A program made the position numbers and the translations under genes. From NCBI GenBank assembly GCA_033584155.1, contig CP138355.1, forward strand, positions 62,001-126,000: a stretch of 64,000 nt of DNA. Direction: 5' to 3'. Source of the stretch: Candidatus Electrothrix scaldis. GTDB lineage: Bacteria > Desulfobacterota > Desulfobulbia > Desulfobulbales > Desulfobulbaceae. The notes beneath the pieces are model-generated. The model saw only the letters and a program-made list of their open reading frames with translations, did no database searches and was not told the origin of the DNA. This document shows, in pieces, positions 53,579-62,273 of the stretch (positions are counted from its first letter, which is position 1; each line of letters begins with the position of its first letter).

Positions 53579-54281
53579 ATTTCTGCACTCTTTTTTCATC
53601 TTTCCTTGGACGCCCAGCCTTACCCGGCGTCACCCGGCGGCCAAGCATTGCGCTGACCTCGGCATGAAACCGATCATTCCCAAGGGAAAATCCACCATTG
53701 GTGGCCTTGCGGATCTTGTCGATTTCCACCATGTCCAGTTCGTGACGAAATAACGCTTGGTAGGCATCTTGTCTTTCTTTGCTCGTTCCCCCTAATTCTT
53801 GATACAGGAAATGGGGCTTAATCAACTTCGATTTCTCACCACAGGCATTCCTGCTGTAGCTTGACCATCGGTATTCGCTTGGATGCCCCACCATTCCGGC
53901 CCGGGCCGGGTTCATCTCAATGTATTTCTGACAGGTGAAGAGATAGGTTTCTTCCTGGATGATGCAGGAACGAAATCGGCCTTCCCAGAGAGTGCCGCTT
54001 CGTTGATAGGTACGATTGACATATTGGACATAGCGTTGCCCGAGGCGTTTCATCAGGCTGCCTGCGCTGTCCGCTTTTTTCGGGGTGAGCAAGAGGTGGA
54101 CATGGTTGGTCATAAGGACATAGGCATGCACTGCGCATTTTGCGGATTTCGCATATTCCTTCAGCCAATCAAGGTAAAAGAGATAGTCTTCATCGGCAAA
54201 GAAGCAGGCTTGGCGGTTATTGCCGCGCTGGATGATGTGGAGCGGGGTTCCCGGCACAATGATTCGTGGGCGTCGTGGCAT
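53577..54281 (-). CDS. REP-associated tyrosine transposase (RAYT, IS200-like)
   Basis: 234 residues. The Y1 transposase pattern is MPRRPRIIVPGTPLHIIQRG, YVLMTNHVHLLL with the HUH pair (H60, H62) and the tyrosine at 120 in CQKYIEMNPARAGMV. The tail GDDRFHAEV-like (LGNDRFHAEVSAML) is typical of RAYTs. They mobilise REP-type palindromes as single-stranded DNA. All catalytic residues are present. Confidence 0.9.
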   Translation of the reverse strand: MPRRPRIIVPGTPLHIIQRGNNRQACFFADEDYLFYLDWLKEYAKSAKCAVHAYVLMTNHVHLLLTPKKADSAGSLMKRLGQRYVQYVNRTYQRSGTLWEGRFRSCIIQEETYLFTCQKYIEMNPARAGMVGHPSEYRWSSYSRNACGEKSKLIKPHFLYQELGGTSKERQDAYQALFRHELDMVEIDKIRKATNGGFSLGNDRFHAEVSAMLGRRVTPGKAGRPRKDEKRVQK

Positions 54282-54284
54282 AGG
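54258..54284. repeat. 27-bp repeat, copy 1 (start of the RAYT gene)
   Basis: AATGATTCGTGGGCGTCG followed by TGGCATAGG. It covers the start codon and first codons of the RAYT gene and recurs at 55253-55279 with three differences. Confidence 0.7.
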
Positions 54285-54357
54285 TCATCTGTCCCGAAAG
54301 CAAGACTCGGCAGGCAAACGATTCATAAGGGTATTTTACGGAATGAGTTAAGAGCGA

Positions 54358-55206
54358 TTAATCGAGTAATTCCTGAATTTGTCCACTCGACAAATCTGAA
54401 ATAGCCACAATCTCAGACACTGACATCCCTTGTGCCAGTAAGCCCTTTGCCATTTTTAATTGCCCGGAAACCCACCCTTCTTCTTTGGCTGTTTCCAATG
54501 TATTTTGCATATCCCGGTAAAATTTCAAGCTCTTCTCATATGAGCGTACCTGATCCGGGGTAAAGCGGGCAATCTCGGCGCTCTCAAAAAGCTGCTCAAA
54601 TACCTGTTCCCGTAAAGCGTCCGGTATTCGTTCCAGCCGGTTAAGATTTCTTATAACATACAGCCATTTTTCAAACCGGGTTTCCAGTTCACCCAGGCTT
54701 TTTGTGAACTTGGGCATTTCCAGATAGATAAAGGTCAGTTTATCGTAAAAGACCTTATTGGTATCAATATCTGTCAGTTTGACATCATAGCGATATTTCT
54801 CCGGCTGATCCTTGTCCTCATCAAAGACAAAATCCAGGATAGCCACAGTATACACGGCCTTGAGCTTGAAATTCCAATCGCCTCGTTCCGCCTGTTCGCG
54901 GATGGGAAAGGTGGAGTAATAGAGGGCGCGATCCTTGAAAAAATTCTGTTTGCTCTTCTGGAGTTCGACAATGAATTTCTCGCCGCGTTCGTTCTCGCAG
55001 TAGAGATCAAATATCGCCTTGCGGTCGATATCGGTGTCGCCGAGTTGTTCGGTCTTAAGGTAGGTCAGATCGCGAATCTCGCCCTGCTCCTCTTTGAGCA
55101 GCTCGTTAAGGAAATCGAGGAGCAGGTTTTTATTCGGTTCTTCGCCGAAGATCTTTTTGAAGCCGTAATCGGTGAACAGGTTGATGTAGCGTTCTTGGGT
55201 GGGCAT
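54358..55206 (-). CDS. Rpn-family PD-(D/E)XK nuclease/putative transposase
   Basis: 282 residues. It begins RYINLFTDYGFKKIFGEEPNKNLLLDFLNELL. The active site is D67 in IFDLYC and E81-x-Q83 in FIVELQKS, then FFKDRALYYST. The C-terminus has a helix-turn-helix-like tail ending QGMSVSEIVAISDLSSGQIQELL. Rpn proteins promote DNA breakage and are found near mobile elements. It lies between the two 27-bp repeats. Confidence 0.88.
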   Translation of the reverse strand: MPTQERYINLFTDYGFKKIFGEEPNKNLLLDFLNELLKEEQGEIRDLTYLKTEQLGDTDIDRKAIFDLYCENERGEKFIVELQKSKQNFFKDRALYYSTFPIREQAERGDWNFKLKAVYTVAILDFVFDEDKDQPEKYRYDVKLTDIDTNKVFYDKLTFIYLEMPKFTKSLGELETRFEKWLYVIRNLNRLERIPDALREQVFEQLFESAEIARFTPDQVRSYEKSLKFYRDMQNTLETAKEEGWVSGQLKMAKGLLAQGMSVSEIVAISDLSSGQIQELLD

Positions 55207-55252
55207 AGGTTTGGCGGCAGGTAGTTTTTTGTCCCCGTTAGATGTAGATGTG

Positions 55253-55279
55253 AATGATTCGTGGGTGTCTTGGCATGGG
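55253..55279. repeat. 27-bp repeat, copy 2
   Basis: Remnant of the RAYT 5' end, 24 of 27 bases identical to 54258-54284 and in the same orientation. The rest of a RAYT gene does not follow, so the Rpn gene lies between a complete and a truncated copy. Confidence 0.65.
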
Positions 55280-55291
55280 GAAGGCAGAGGG

Positions 55292-55504
55292 CTAAAAATT
55301 TAATTTCTTGAGGATGTCTCTGATGTCCTTCTCTTTAATATTGCTCTGTTTATTTTTGGCATAGAGGGTTAACAGGATCACCGACAAGCTGCCCGTCTTC
55401 GAGTTTCTTCAAGAGAGGCAAAAGTCTTCTTTAATCCGTCTATACTTTTTCGTGAGTTTCTTGATTTCTCGTGCAAAGGTATCGGTTATTTTAACATGGT
55501 ACAT
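55292..55504 (-). pseudogene. Decayed RelE/ParE-type toxin
   Basis: It starts one base after the antitoxin stop: MYHVKITDTFAREIKKLTKK, then YRRIKEDF, typical of RelE/ParE toxins. The frame is broken at TGA after CLS. The next segment, PLLKKLEDGQLVGD, is in another frame, and an end-like segment LLTLYAKNKQSNIKEKDIRDILKKLNF reads to a TAG at 55292. The usual central beta-sheet between them is missing. So it has at least one frameshift and an internal deletion. Confidence 0.75.
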
Positions 55505-55774
55505 TTACATGGTTTGATCAGAATCAGAAAAAATATCCCGCGCCGAACGAAGTTCCTTTTCACCCCTTTTATACGCCCTCACCTCTTGTAATGCCTCAAA
55601 TAAGGTGTCCGCTGTCGTTTTTGCACTTTCTCCCGTCCATGTGCCTAGTTTTTCTAAAACATACTCTTTCATTGAAATCCCTCGAAGCAAGGCTTCTGCT
55701 TTGATCGCGCGATGCTGGGATTCCGGCATCACCCTTTGTAACATATAGCAGTCTCTACATTTTGTCAAATGCAC
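55505..55774 (-). CDS. FitA/RHH-type antitoxin
   Basis: 89 residues from GTG 55774, with AGGA upstream. RVMPESQHRAIKAEALLRGISMKEYVLEKL is the ribbon-helix-helix pattern of FitA/VapB-like antitoxins. The C-terminal segment is acidic and is where toxin binding usually occurs. The toxin that follows is a broken relE, so this antitoxin is an orphan. Confidence 0.8.
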   Translation of the reverse strand: MHLTKCRDCYMLQRVMPESQHRAIKAEALLRGISMKEYVLEKLGTWTGESAKTTADTLFEALQEVRAYKRGEKELRSARDIFSDSDQTM

Positions 55775-55799
55775 AGACTATTTCCTGATCATCTTGTTA

Positions 55800-56141
55800 C
55801 CTTTTAACCATACACGGTTACGTGTTAATTACAAATAATAAAATAAGGGTCTGTCCCCTATTAACTCACTATTAACTCAAAAATACCGCCACTCAAGAGA
55901 GTGGTCTTTTTTTCAAGGAAATTATCCGATTACAAGAATGGCTTTTTGAAATTTGCAGAAATGAACCGGAGAGAAGAGCATGGTTCAAAATGGAACTAAC
56001 GGACAAGTCCCCAATATTTGCAAACTGGATGAAAGATAGAGATATAAAGAAAGCAGAGGAAAAGAAGCTGGTTAGCGGTAGAAATAATGAGACAGTTACG
56101 TAAGCAGGAAGGGATTAAAATTTCTAACGCTTTTTAATGCT
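55800..56141. other. Intergenic region with remnant sequence
   Basis: GGGTCTGTCCCCTATTAACTC at 55848-55868 is shared in inverted form with 61945-61958 (TAGGGGACAGACC). A longer open frame with a stop just before its first codon (LQEWLFEICRNEPERRAWF and MELTDKSPIFANWMKDR at 55990-56103) looks like the end of a lost gene. No intact gene recognised. Confidence 0.45.
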
Positions 56142-56969
56142 TCAAGCTACTTTTTCGAGAATTTTAACCTCATTTGGATGCAACCGATGTTCCTGCCCTA
56201 CAATGGGACATAAGTAATCAAAAGCATAATCTGTATGCTCTAAAGTGCAATCGGAAAGACTAAGAGAAAGGGCAGCAATTATCGCGTCGCCAATCTTTGA
56301 ACAATAAGCACAGGTGATATCTTTGTCTGTTTTTATCTCTTTTATTTTGCATGCGATTTTCTCAAAACCTTTCCTTCTTCTATCGTTTTCTTTCATCTGG
56401 TCATGAGAATTTGCAATTTTATCAAAAATATCCTTCTTATTATTTTTCACAAAATAATTAACCCTACAATTGAGATAAGCAGAGTTGTCTTTTATTTCTA
56501 GTTGAAATTTTCTTAATGACTCTTCGATCTTTTCAGGGTCGAAATCTATTCTTAAAATTCCCTTTGGACAATAAGTGGAATCCTGCCCTACATCTTTACA
56601 CAAAAGGTGTAGTTTCCCAACTAACCTGCGAATATAATCCGCTATTGCTCTCTTACTACCTTCTTTGTCATCTGACAACTTACGATAGCTAATTATATTT
56701 GCAAGCATGATCTCCATGTTCTTATGACTTCTAATTTGAAAGTTGTTTGACCACACCAAAAGAGCTTCTGAAAATGTCTCATAATGAGGCATTGAAAGTA
56801 AAAAATAGAAATCTATACAACCAGATATGTATCCGCGTAAAAATTCCATTCTGATGTAAGCAGAATAATATCTTCCATCATGCAATGTTTCTTGATAATA
56901 TTTCTTGACCCTTTTGGAAGATGTTAACAATGGACGCAGAACGGATGTATCAAGGAAGCTTTTACTCAT
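56142..56969 (-). CDS. PIN-like domain protein, third gene of an AT-rich operon
   Basis: 275 residues. The N-terminal SKSFLDTSVLRPLL (D7), acidic MEFLRGY (E42) and C-terminal IGDAIIAALSLS with HTDYAFDYLC (late Asp) are spaced as in PIN ribonucleases, with an unusually long helical middle (about 180 residues) carrying charged runs such as KNNKKDIFDKI. Starts two bases after the middle gene's stop. It may be the toxin or effector of a three-gene unit. Confidence 0.65.
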   Translation of the reverse strand: MSKSFLDTSVLRPLLTSSKRVKKYYQETLHDGRYYSAYIRMEFLRGYISGCIDFYFLLSMPHYETFSEALLVWSNNFQIRSHKNMEIMLANIISYRKLSDDKEGSKRAIADYIRRLVGKLHLLCKDVGQDSTYCPKGILRIDFDPEKIEESLRKFQLEIKDNSAYLNCRVNYFVKNNKKDIFDKIANSHDQMKENDRRRKGFEKIACKIKEIKTDKDITCAYCSKIGDAIIAALSLSLSDCTLEHTDYAFDYLCPIVGQEHRLHPNEVKILEKVA

Positions 56970-56971
56970 AA

Positions 56972-57505
56972 TTAAAAAGGAGTAGTATCTAGCCCTATAC
57001 TTTCTAATTTAGCGATAGACTTATCAATTTGATCGTAAGATATGTTGTTTCTGTTATTAAGATCAGTAAAAATTACTTTCATGCTTCGATATTGCTCTTC
57101 AGTTAAGCTTATCCAATTGTCATCAAACACAAGTGCATCGTAGCAAGTTGAAACAAAAGATGAAAACGAGTCCCGATAATGCTTATCTACATACTCTTTC
57201 ATACAGTTAAGCATTTGTTGAACATGTAAAATTGAGTCAGCAACAGAAGTACGTTGTCTCGAAAGCTCATCAAGACATGAAAGTATTTTTTTGGTATAAT
57301 AAGTCCTGTTTATTTTTATAGCTTGTCTCTTACCATCATCAGTTCCTCTATAAAGTTTCGAGCTAACTTCCGAATCGTCATAGGGATGCCTATCCCCTCT
57401 AATAGTACCTGATGTCGGGTATTCTTGTTCTTCATTCCCATCTGGATAGAGTGTTTCATAATTAATAAAAGGCTCGACAGAAGACTCGCTAAAAGAACTG
57501 TTCAT
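56972..57505 (-). CDS. Unknown, middle gene of the operon
   Basis: 177 residues. An acidic, Ser/Pro-rich N-terminal part (PDGNEEQEYPTSGTIRGDRHPYDDSEVSS) is followed by a helical region (KKILSCLDELSRQRTSVADSILHVQQML ... IDKSIAKLESIGLD). No family recognised. It starts in an ATGA overlap with the stop of the upstream gene. Confidence 0.6.
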   Translation of the reverse strand: MNSSFSESSVEPFINYETLYPDGNEEQEYPTSGTIRGDRHPYDDSEVSSKLYRGTDDGKRQAIKINRTYYTKKILSCLDELSRQRTSVADSILHVQQMLNCMKEYVDKHYRDSFSSFVSTCYDALVFDDNWISLTEEQYRSMKVIFTDLNNRNNISYDQIDKSIAKLESIGLDTTPF

Positions 57506-58236
57506 TTTATTTTTTCCTCAAAAAGATTATTAACCAACTCATTCACAAAAGAGGGAATATCTTTTTTTGCAGAATCCCAAAATGTATCAATATCACTAAA
57601 AGACATCTTGGTAGTTTGAAAAAGATAATCAGTTTCTATATATAAACTTACTTCAGGGTAACCTGTGACAATATCATGTAATTCTTTTACTCTGATATTG
57701 GCTTCCGGCCTTATATGATTGTTAATATTATACTTTATAAAATTAGGAATTTCATCTGTTTTCATAGGGCCAATCGTTACCCTAAGTTCATTAGGGCCGA
57801 TTGTAGTTTTAAGATTAACAGAAGAATCATTGATTCCAAAAAGAAAGAGGGACTTAAGGGATTCAGAATAAAATTTAAGTGTTATGATATCTGAAAGATC
57901 AGAAAAGCTCATGTTTTGCTTAATTAAAAACATACGTCTGCAACCAACACTTTGCAGAAAGTGTTCTTTGGCAAATGCCTTTATTCCTGAGCTTATTAAC
58001 TTTATTATCTTCTCTTCTTCTTTTTCATTATATCTATCACTTTCGTAAACTGTCCTGTTATGTGCGAGTAATACACTATGTTTTTTATCGAAATCCCTGA
58101 AAGTTATCTTTAATCTATCAGTTTCCCAGTCTGGAAAATAAGAAGCAAGATCACTTCCTTTAAAAATATTGTCGTAAAATGACAAATCGGGAAAATAATT
58201 AACCTGGAAAAACGTTTTCTTAGGTTTGTATCTCAT
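57502..58236 (-). CDS. Unknown, first gene of the operon
   Basis: 244 residues, AT-rich. Alternating beta and helical segments: KKTFFQVNYFPDLSFYDNIF, LKITFRDFDKKHSVLLAHNR, NLKTTIGPNELRVTIGP, VSLYIETDYLFQTTKMSFSDIDTFWD. No catalytic motif or family was recognised. Coupled to the second gene. Upstream lies the left end of the IS66-type element. Confidence 0.6.
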   Translation of the reverse strand: MRYKPKKTFFQVNYFPDLSFYDNIFKGSDLASYFPDWETDRLKITFRDFDKKHSVLLAHNRTVYESDRYNEKEEEKIIKLISSGIKAFAKEHFLQSVGCRRMFLIKQNMSFSDLSDIITLKFYSESLKSLFLFGINDSSVNLKTTIGPNELRVTIGPMKTDEIPNFIKYNINNHIRPEANIRVKELHDIVTGYPEVSLYIETDYLFQTTKMSFSDIDTFWDSAKKDIPSFVNELVNNLFEEKIK

Positions 58237-59366
58237 TTGTATCGCCTAACTTTTTTTTGAAAAAGGCAGCATGTCAATTTATACATAAAGTAAGTCAGAA
58301 AAACTAACCATGTTCAAGAAAAAAAGTAAATATGAATCAGACAAGGCAATGAGAAAGTACCCACGCTAGTATCACGTAACTAATCACAGGGTATCGAAAC
58401 TAAAAGAATTAGTAGCGGCCCTTTCCGTAATCTGCTAGAGTTACATTCACGATAATGTAATCTCTTTTTTCGTGACATATCCAATTTTGCCCTGATGTCC
58501 GCTGATAATCCTCTACCCGACGATCTCAAAATAACCGAAGTCGATCTTGCAGCCACTCCTCCGGCAGTATTGGATCTGGTGCGGATTCTGGCTGCCGAGA
58601 ATGCGGCATTGCGCAAGCGGGTAGAAGAGCTGGAAGCCAAGCTCGGAGAAAATTCATCAAATTCCAATAAGCCACCGTCTTCCGATTCTCCCTACGATGA
58701 AAAAGGGGAAACTGAGGATAAGAAAAAGAAGGGGCAAGGATCGCAGAAACCACCCAAAAAGCGCAAAGGATCACGGCAGAAATTCATGTCGCCCACGGAA
58801 ACGCAGGATGTAACGCCCTCCACCTGTTCCTGTGGCTGCAGCAGCTTCAAAAATCTCGAACCATACTATACCCACCAGCACATCGAACTCCCCGAAATCG
58901 TGATGTCGGTCATTCATTTCACCCTGTATAAAGGGGAATGCACTGGCTGCGGAAAAACCGGTAAAGGATACGTTCCCGGAGAATTCCAGGCTGGCTTCGG
59001 TCCGAGATTCACAGCCCTGGTCGGCGAGATCAGCGGTATTGACGGCAACAGTCGCGAGACCGTTCAGACATTCTGCTCTTCTGTCCTCGGTGTTCCCGTC
59101 AGCCTTGGAGCTATACAAAAAATCATTGATCGGGCCTCGGCAGCGGTCAAACCGCATTATGAAACTATACGGGACGTAGCCCGAAGCCAGGATGTCAATT
59201 ATCTCGACGAAACTACTTGGAAAAAAGGCGGCAAACTCCACTGGCTGTGGGTTATGACCAATTCAACGGTCGCCTATTTTATGATTCATCGACACCGATC
59301 CAGGGAAGCCTTTGAACAGCTTATCGGTATCTGGGAAGGTATTCTGGTCAGTGACGGTTACAGGCT

Positions 59367-61106
59367 CCTAAATTGAGCGATTCTTGATATAAAATAATCC
59401 TTTTCCATGTTTCAACCATATGTTATTATTCATGTAAGTAAAGAACTACAGCTTAATTGATTTGCAACCCTCCGGGTGAAGTACCATGAAGAAGAAAAAA
59501 AACACGACCTATCGAAAAAGTGACCTGAAAATTAATTATATTGACATAACTGACGACTGTTTGACCAGTCGGTCAGGTCTGTCTCTTTTTATAGCGTACC
59601 TGCATGGTATTTCATTATTCCCTATTATTGAGAGTTTGTTCGGCGATCTGAGAAAAAGCAAAAAAAGGTGCATCGGCGGTTGAGATATTCAAGCAGATAT
59701 TCTGTTTCATGATGGACGGAACCAGTCGACATCTGGTGTACTTTGACGATCTTAAGGCAGATAAGGGCTATGCCGCCTGTATAGAGACATCAGAGGATGA
59801 CATGGCCTCCTCGCATACAATCAAGCGTTTTTTCGGCAATTTTTCTTTTGTTAAAGTGTTTGTTTTTCGACGTCTGCTGCAGAAACTGTTCATTTGGCGA
59901 TTGAATATAACCAAGCCAGCCGTTGTTGAACTCGGCATTGATACAATGGTTATGGAAAACGATGACGCAGAGTGTCGACATGGAGTAAAACCGACCTATA
60001 AAAAAAAGAAAGGATTCCAGCCGTTACAGATGAACTGGGGAAGATTTTTTGTAGATGCGGTTTTTCGCGGTGGTGATAAGCACTCGAATCACGGTGACAC
60101 TGTCCAAAAAATGATATTGCATATTGTGAATCGCATCAGAAAGGAATATCGACATGATGTCCCGATTGTTATCCGAATGGACAGTGGTTTTTTCGACCAG
60201 AAGATTTTTGAATTTTGTGAGCAACTTGGTGTTGGTTATATCTGTGGTGGGAAGATGTATAAAGATATAAAAGAATTTGCAAGTGAGACAACCCGTTGGA
60301 GGCGTTTTGCCGCACCCGGTAAGAAAGATATTTGGGAGTATGCGGAATTCGGCACTAAAAGGGGTAATTGGAAGCAATTTCGACGTGCTATATACTGTCG
60401 CCTGTGCAACCACGGGTCTCAGCTTCGGCTTCCAGGAACTGGTCCAGACACCGTGATCATTACAAATCTTGGGCGTGGCGGAACTATTGACGAACTTCTT
60501 GAAAAGGCGGGAGTTATGTCAGAATATGTAAGTGCCAACGCTATTGTTGCAGGGTATCATGTACGCGGTAGCGACGAGTTGGTTAACCGAGGTTTCAAGG
60601 ATTTTGGCCATGAACAACTGCCGTTCACTCGATTCACTCCAAACGCTGCGTGGTATTACATGCTACTGGTCGGCTTTTTTCTTTTTGAATCATTCAAAGA
60701 GGATGCAGCTTCTCCCGTAGTTTCAATAACAGCCTATGCATCAACAGTGCGCCGTCAACTGATAGATGTAGCGGGTAAAATTGTCAGGCACAGCGGTCAG
60801 GTTGTATTAAAAGTGGCCCGGTGTGCTTTTGAAGGGCTTCAATTAGCCGAAATGTTAAAAAGGTGTATTGAGCCCCCTGTGTTACAACACTAGGTGAGCA
60901 TCTCTGGCAATTCTCAATTTGAATTCAGACAGGATAAGTGCGCCCAATTTTCATGAAAACTGCGGAAATTGGCCCCAAAACGTAACGGATCTGAAGAAAA
61001 GCTATATTCAGAGGTGTTTTTGTTTTCCCCTGAGAACCAATTTTTAAAAAATTGAGCTTTTCTTACCGGAATTGCTTTACCCAGACCATGAATCGCTCAA
61101 TTTAGG
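59367..61106 (+). mobile_element. IS1380-type insertion sequence
   Basis: 1740 bp with 17-bp inverted repeats CCTAAATTGAGCGATTC and its complement, flanked by AGGCT direct repeats at 59362-59366 and 61107-61111. It is inserted in the tnpC gene of the IS66-type element. The CCT end, length and 5-bp duplication fit IS1380. The 210 bases after the transposase stop hold only the right end. Confidence 0.9.
59486..60893 (+). pseudogene. IS1380-type transposase, frame broken at an A7 run
   Basis: A first frame (59486-59683, MKKKKNTTYRKSDLKINYI...) ends shortly after GATCTGAGAAAAAGC-A7-GG. The second frame continues with GASAVEIFKQIFCFMMDGTSRH and holds the DDE residues (ELGIDTMVMENDD, IVIRMDSGFFD) and the C-terminal YYMLLVGFFLFESF. 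A six-A run would join them, so either one base was gained or slippage restores the frame. Confidence 0.8.
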
Positions 61107-61670
61107 AGGCTCTATCAAAGCTGGGTCAATGGCCGCCAAACCTGCCTTGCCCATCTGATACGCAGAGCACAAGGACTATCCGAGCGTGATAACCCGGAGC
61201 TTGCTAAATGCGGCAAATGGGCTGCCGCCGAACTGAGACGATTGTGTAAAATGGCGAAGGATCCACCAACTCAGGGTGAATGGTCATCATTTTATGCCCG
61301 GCTTTGCCGACTTATTGCGCTGTATCGCGACTGCGACAGTGATGCGGGGAAGTTTGTCCGCCATATTGAGGATGAAATGGATTCACTTTTTATCTTCCTG
61401 TTTGAGGAGGGGGTGGATCCCACCAACAATTTTGCTGAACGAATGATTCGCTTCGCCGTGCTCTGGCGAAAACGCAGCCAGGGAACAAAGAGCGACAAAG
61501 GAAATCGATGGGTTGAGCGAATTCTCTCGCTGCGCCAGACATGCAGATTGCAAGGCAAATCCACGTTTGAGGTGCTCACCGATGCTGTGCGTTCTTATTT
61601 CAGGCAACAGACTCCCGACTTAGATTGGATCAGACAGGCCGCTTGAGCTACCCTGTGATTAGTTACGATT

Positions 61671-61920
61671 GAATTCCTGGTCAAGGCCTTAGTCCGCTCC
61701 GGCGACGAGGTCATCTCCAGCCACCCTTCCTACCTCAAGTACCAGAAATTCGTCCAGGTCCGGGGCGGCACCAACGTGGTGATCCCGCTCAAGGACATGG
61801 TCCATGACCTGGAGGCCATTGCCGCCGCAGTGACTGAGCCCACCAAACTCATCTTCCTGGACAATCCCAATAACCCCTGCGCCACCCTGGTTAGCAAGGA
61901 GGACTTTGCCGCCTTCCTCT
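61671..61920 (+). pseudogene. Fragment of histidinol-phosphate aminotransferase
   Basis: Open frame without start or end: EFLVKALVRSGDEVISSHPSY, then VIPLKDMVHDLEAIAAAV and PTKLIFLDNPNNPCATLVSKEDF, the PLP-enzyme core of HisC (DNPNNP motif). It begins five bases after the right end of the IS66-type element and stops at a junction to unrelated sequence. About 83 residues remain of some 350. Confidence 0.8.
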
Positions 61921-61987
61921 GCATAATTAGGCACAATTATGGCAGAATTAGGGGACAGACCACTTTTACCTCCCACCCCTTATTTCG

Positions 61988-62225
61988 TCAAAGCGAATGA
62001 TGAGGTCTTCCTTGTCCGCACAACAAAAACCTCACCTCCCACCCCTCCACAACCTCAACCCCACTCCGCACCCAACGCCGCCACCGCTCCACATACCGAC
62101 CAATGTCCTTTGCAGAAACACCTTGCTCATAAAGCTGGTTCAGTTTGTCCCGATGGTTACCCTAGGTCATCCAGGCAATTGTCAATCCATTGATCAACCG
62201 ATTACCAATCCGATAACCGAAGAAG
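61988..62225 (-). pseudogene. Degraded coding remnant
   Basis: On the minus strand the frame reads YRIGNRLINGLTIAWMT-stop-GNHRDKLNQLYEQGVS then AKDIGRYVERWRRWV, VRFLLCGQGRPHHSL-stop. It has coding-like composition interrupted by one stop. The family is not recognised. The sequence in between the hisC fragment and the next IS holds nothing else. Confidence 0.4.
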
Positions 62226-62273
62226 TCAAAGCTGTTAAAATATTTCGACCTGTGCGGTTAGCCGTTTTTTAGT

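Larger units (their letters stand above)
58495..61646 (+). pseudogene. IS66 TnpC transposase, split by an IS1380-type insertion
   Basis: The N-terminal part (58495-59366) has a leucine-zipper (LRKRVEELEAKLGENSSNSNKPPSSDSP), a zinc-binding CSCGCSSF and the DDE core start (YLDETTWKKGGKLHWLWVM, SDGYRL). The rest (61112-61646) reads on as YQSWVNGRQTCLAHLIRRA ... DPTNNFAERMIRFAVLWRKRSQGTKSDKG with the last acidic residue and the IS66 C-terminus. Rejoining the halves at the 5-bp duplication gives a continuous frame (GYRL-YQ). Confidence 0.9.
58375..61666 (+). mobile_element. IS66-type element, interrupted
   Basis: Perfect 18-bp terminal inverted repeats, GTAACTAATCACAGGGTA at 58375-58392 and its reverse complement at 61649-61666, enclose a tnpC-type transposase. 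The flanking eight bases are different (AGTATCAC and GATTGAAT), so no target duplication is visible, pointing to a rearrangement or a deletion at one side. Without the inserted IS it is about 1.55 kb, fitting a tnpC-only member. Confidence 0.9.

Noticed and set aside
58244-58250. GTTAGGC core-site-like sequence (minus strand) just before the first gene of the PIN operon
   Set aside because: It matches an integron core, but no pairing left arm or TAACAA was found upstream or after the operon; treated as chance.
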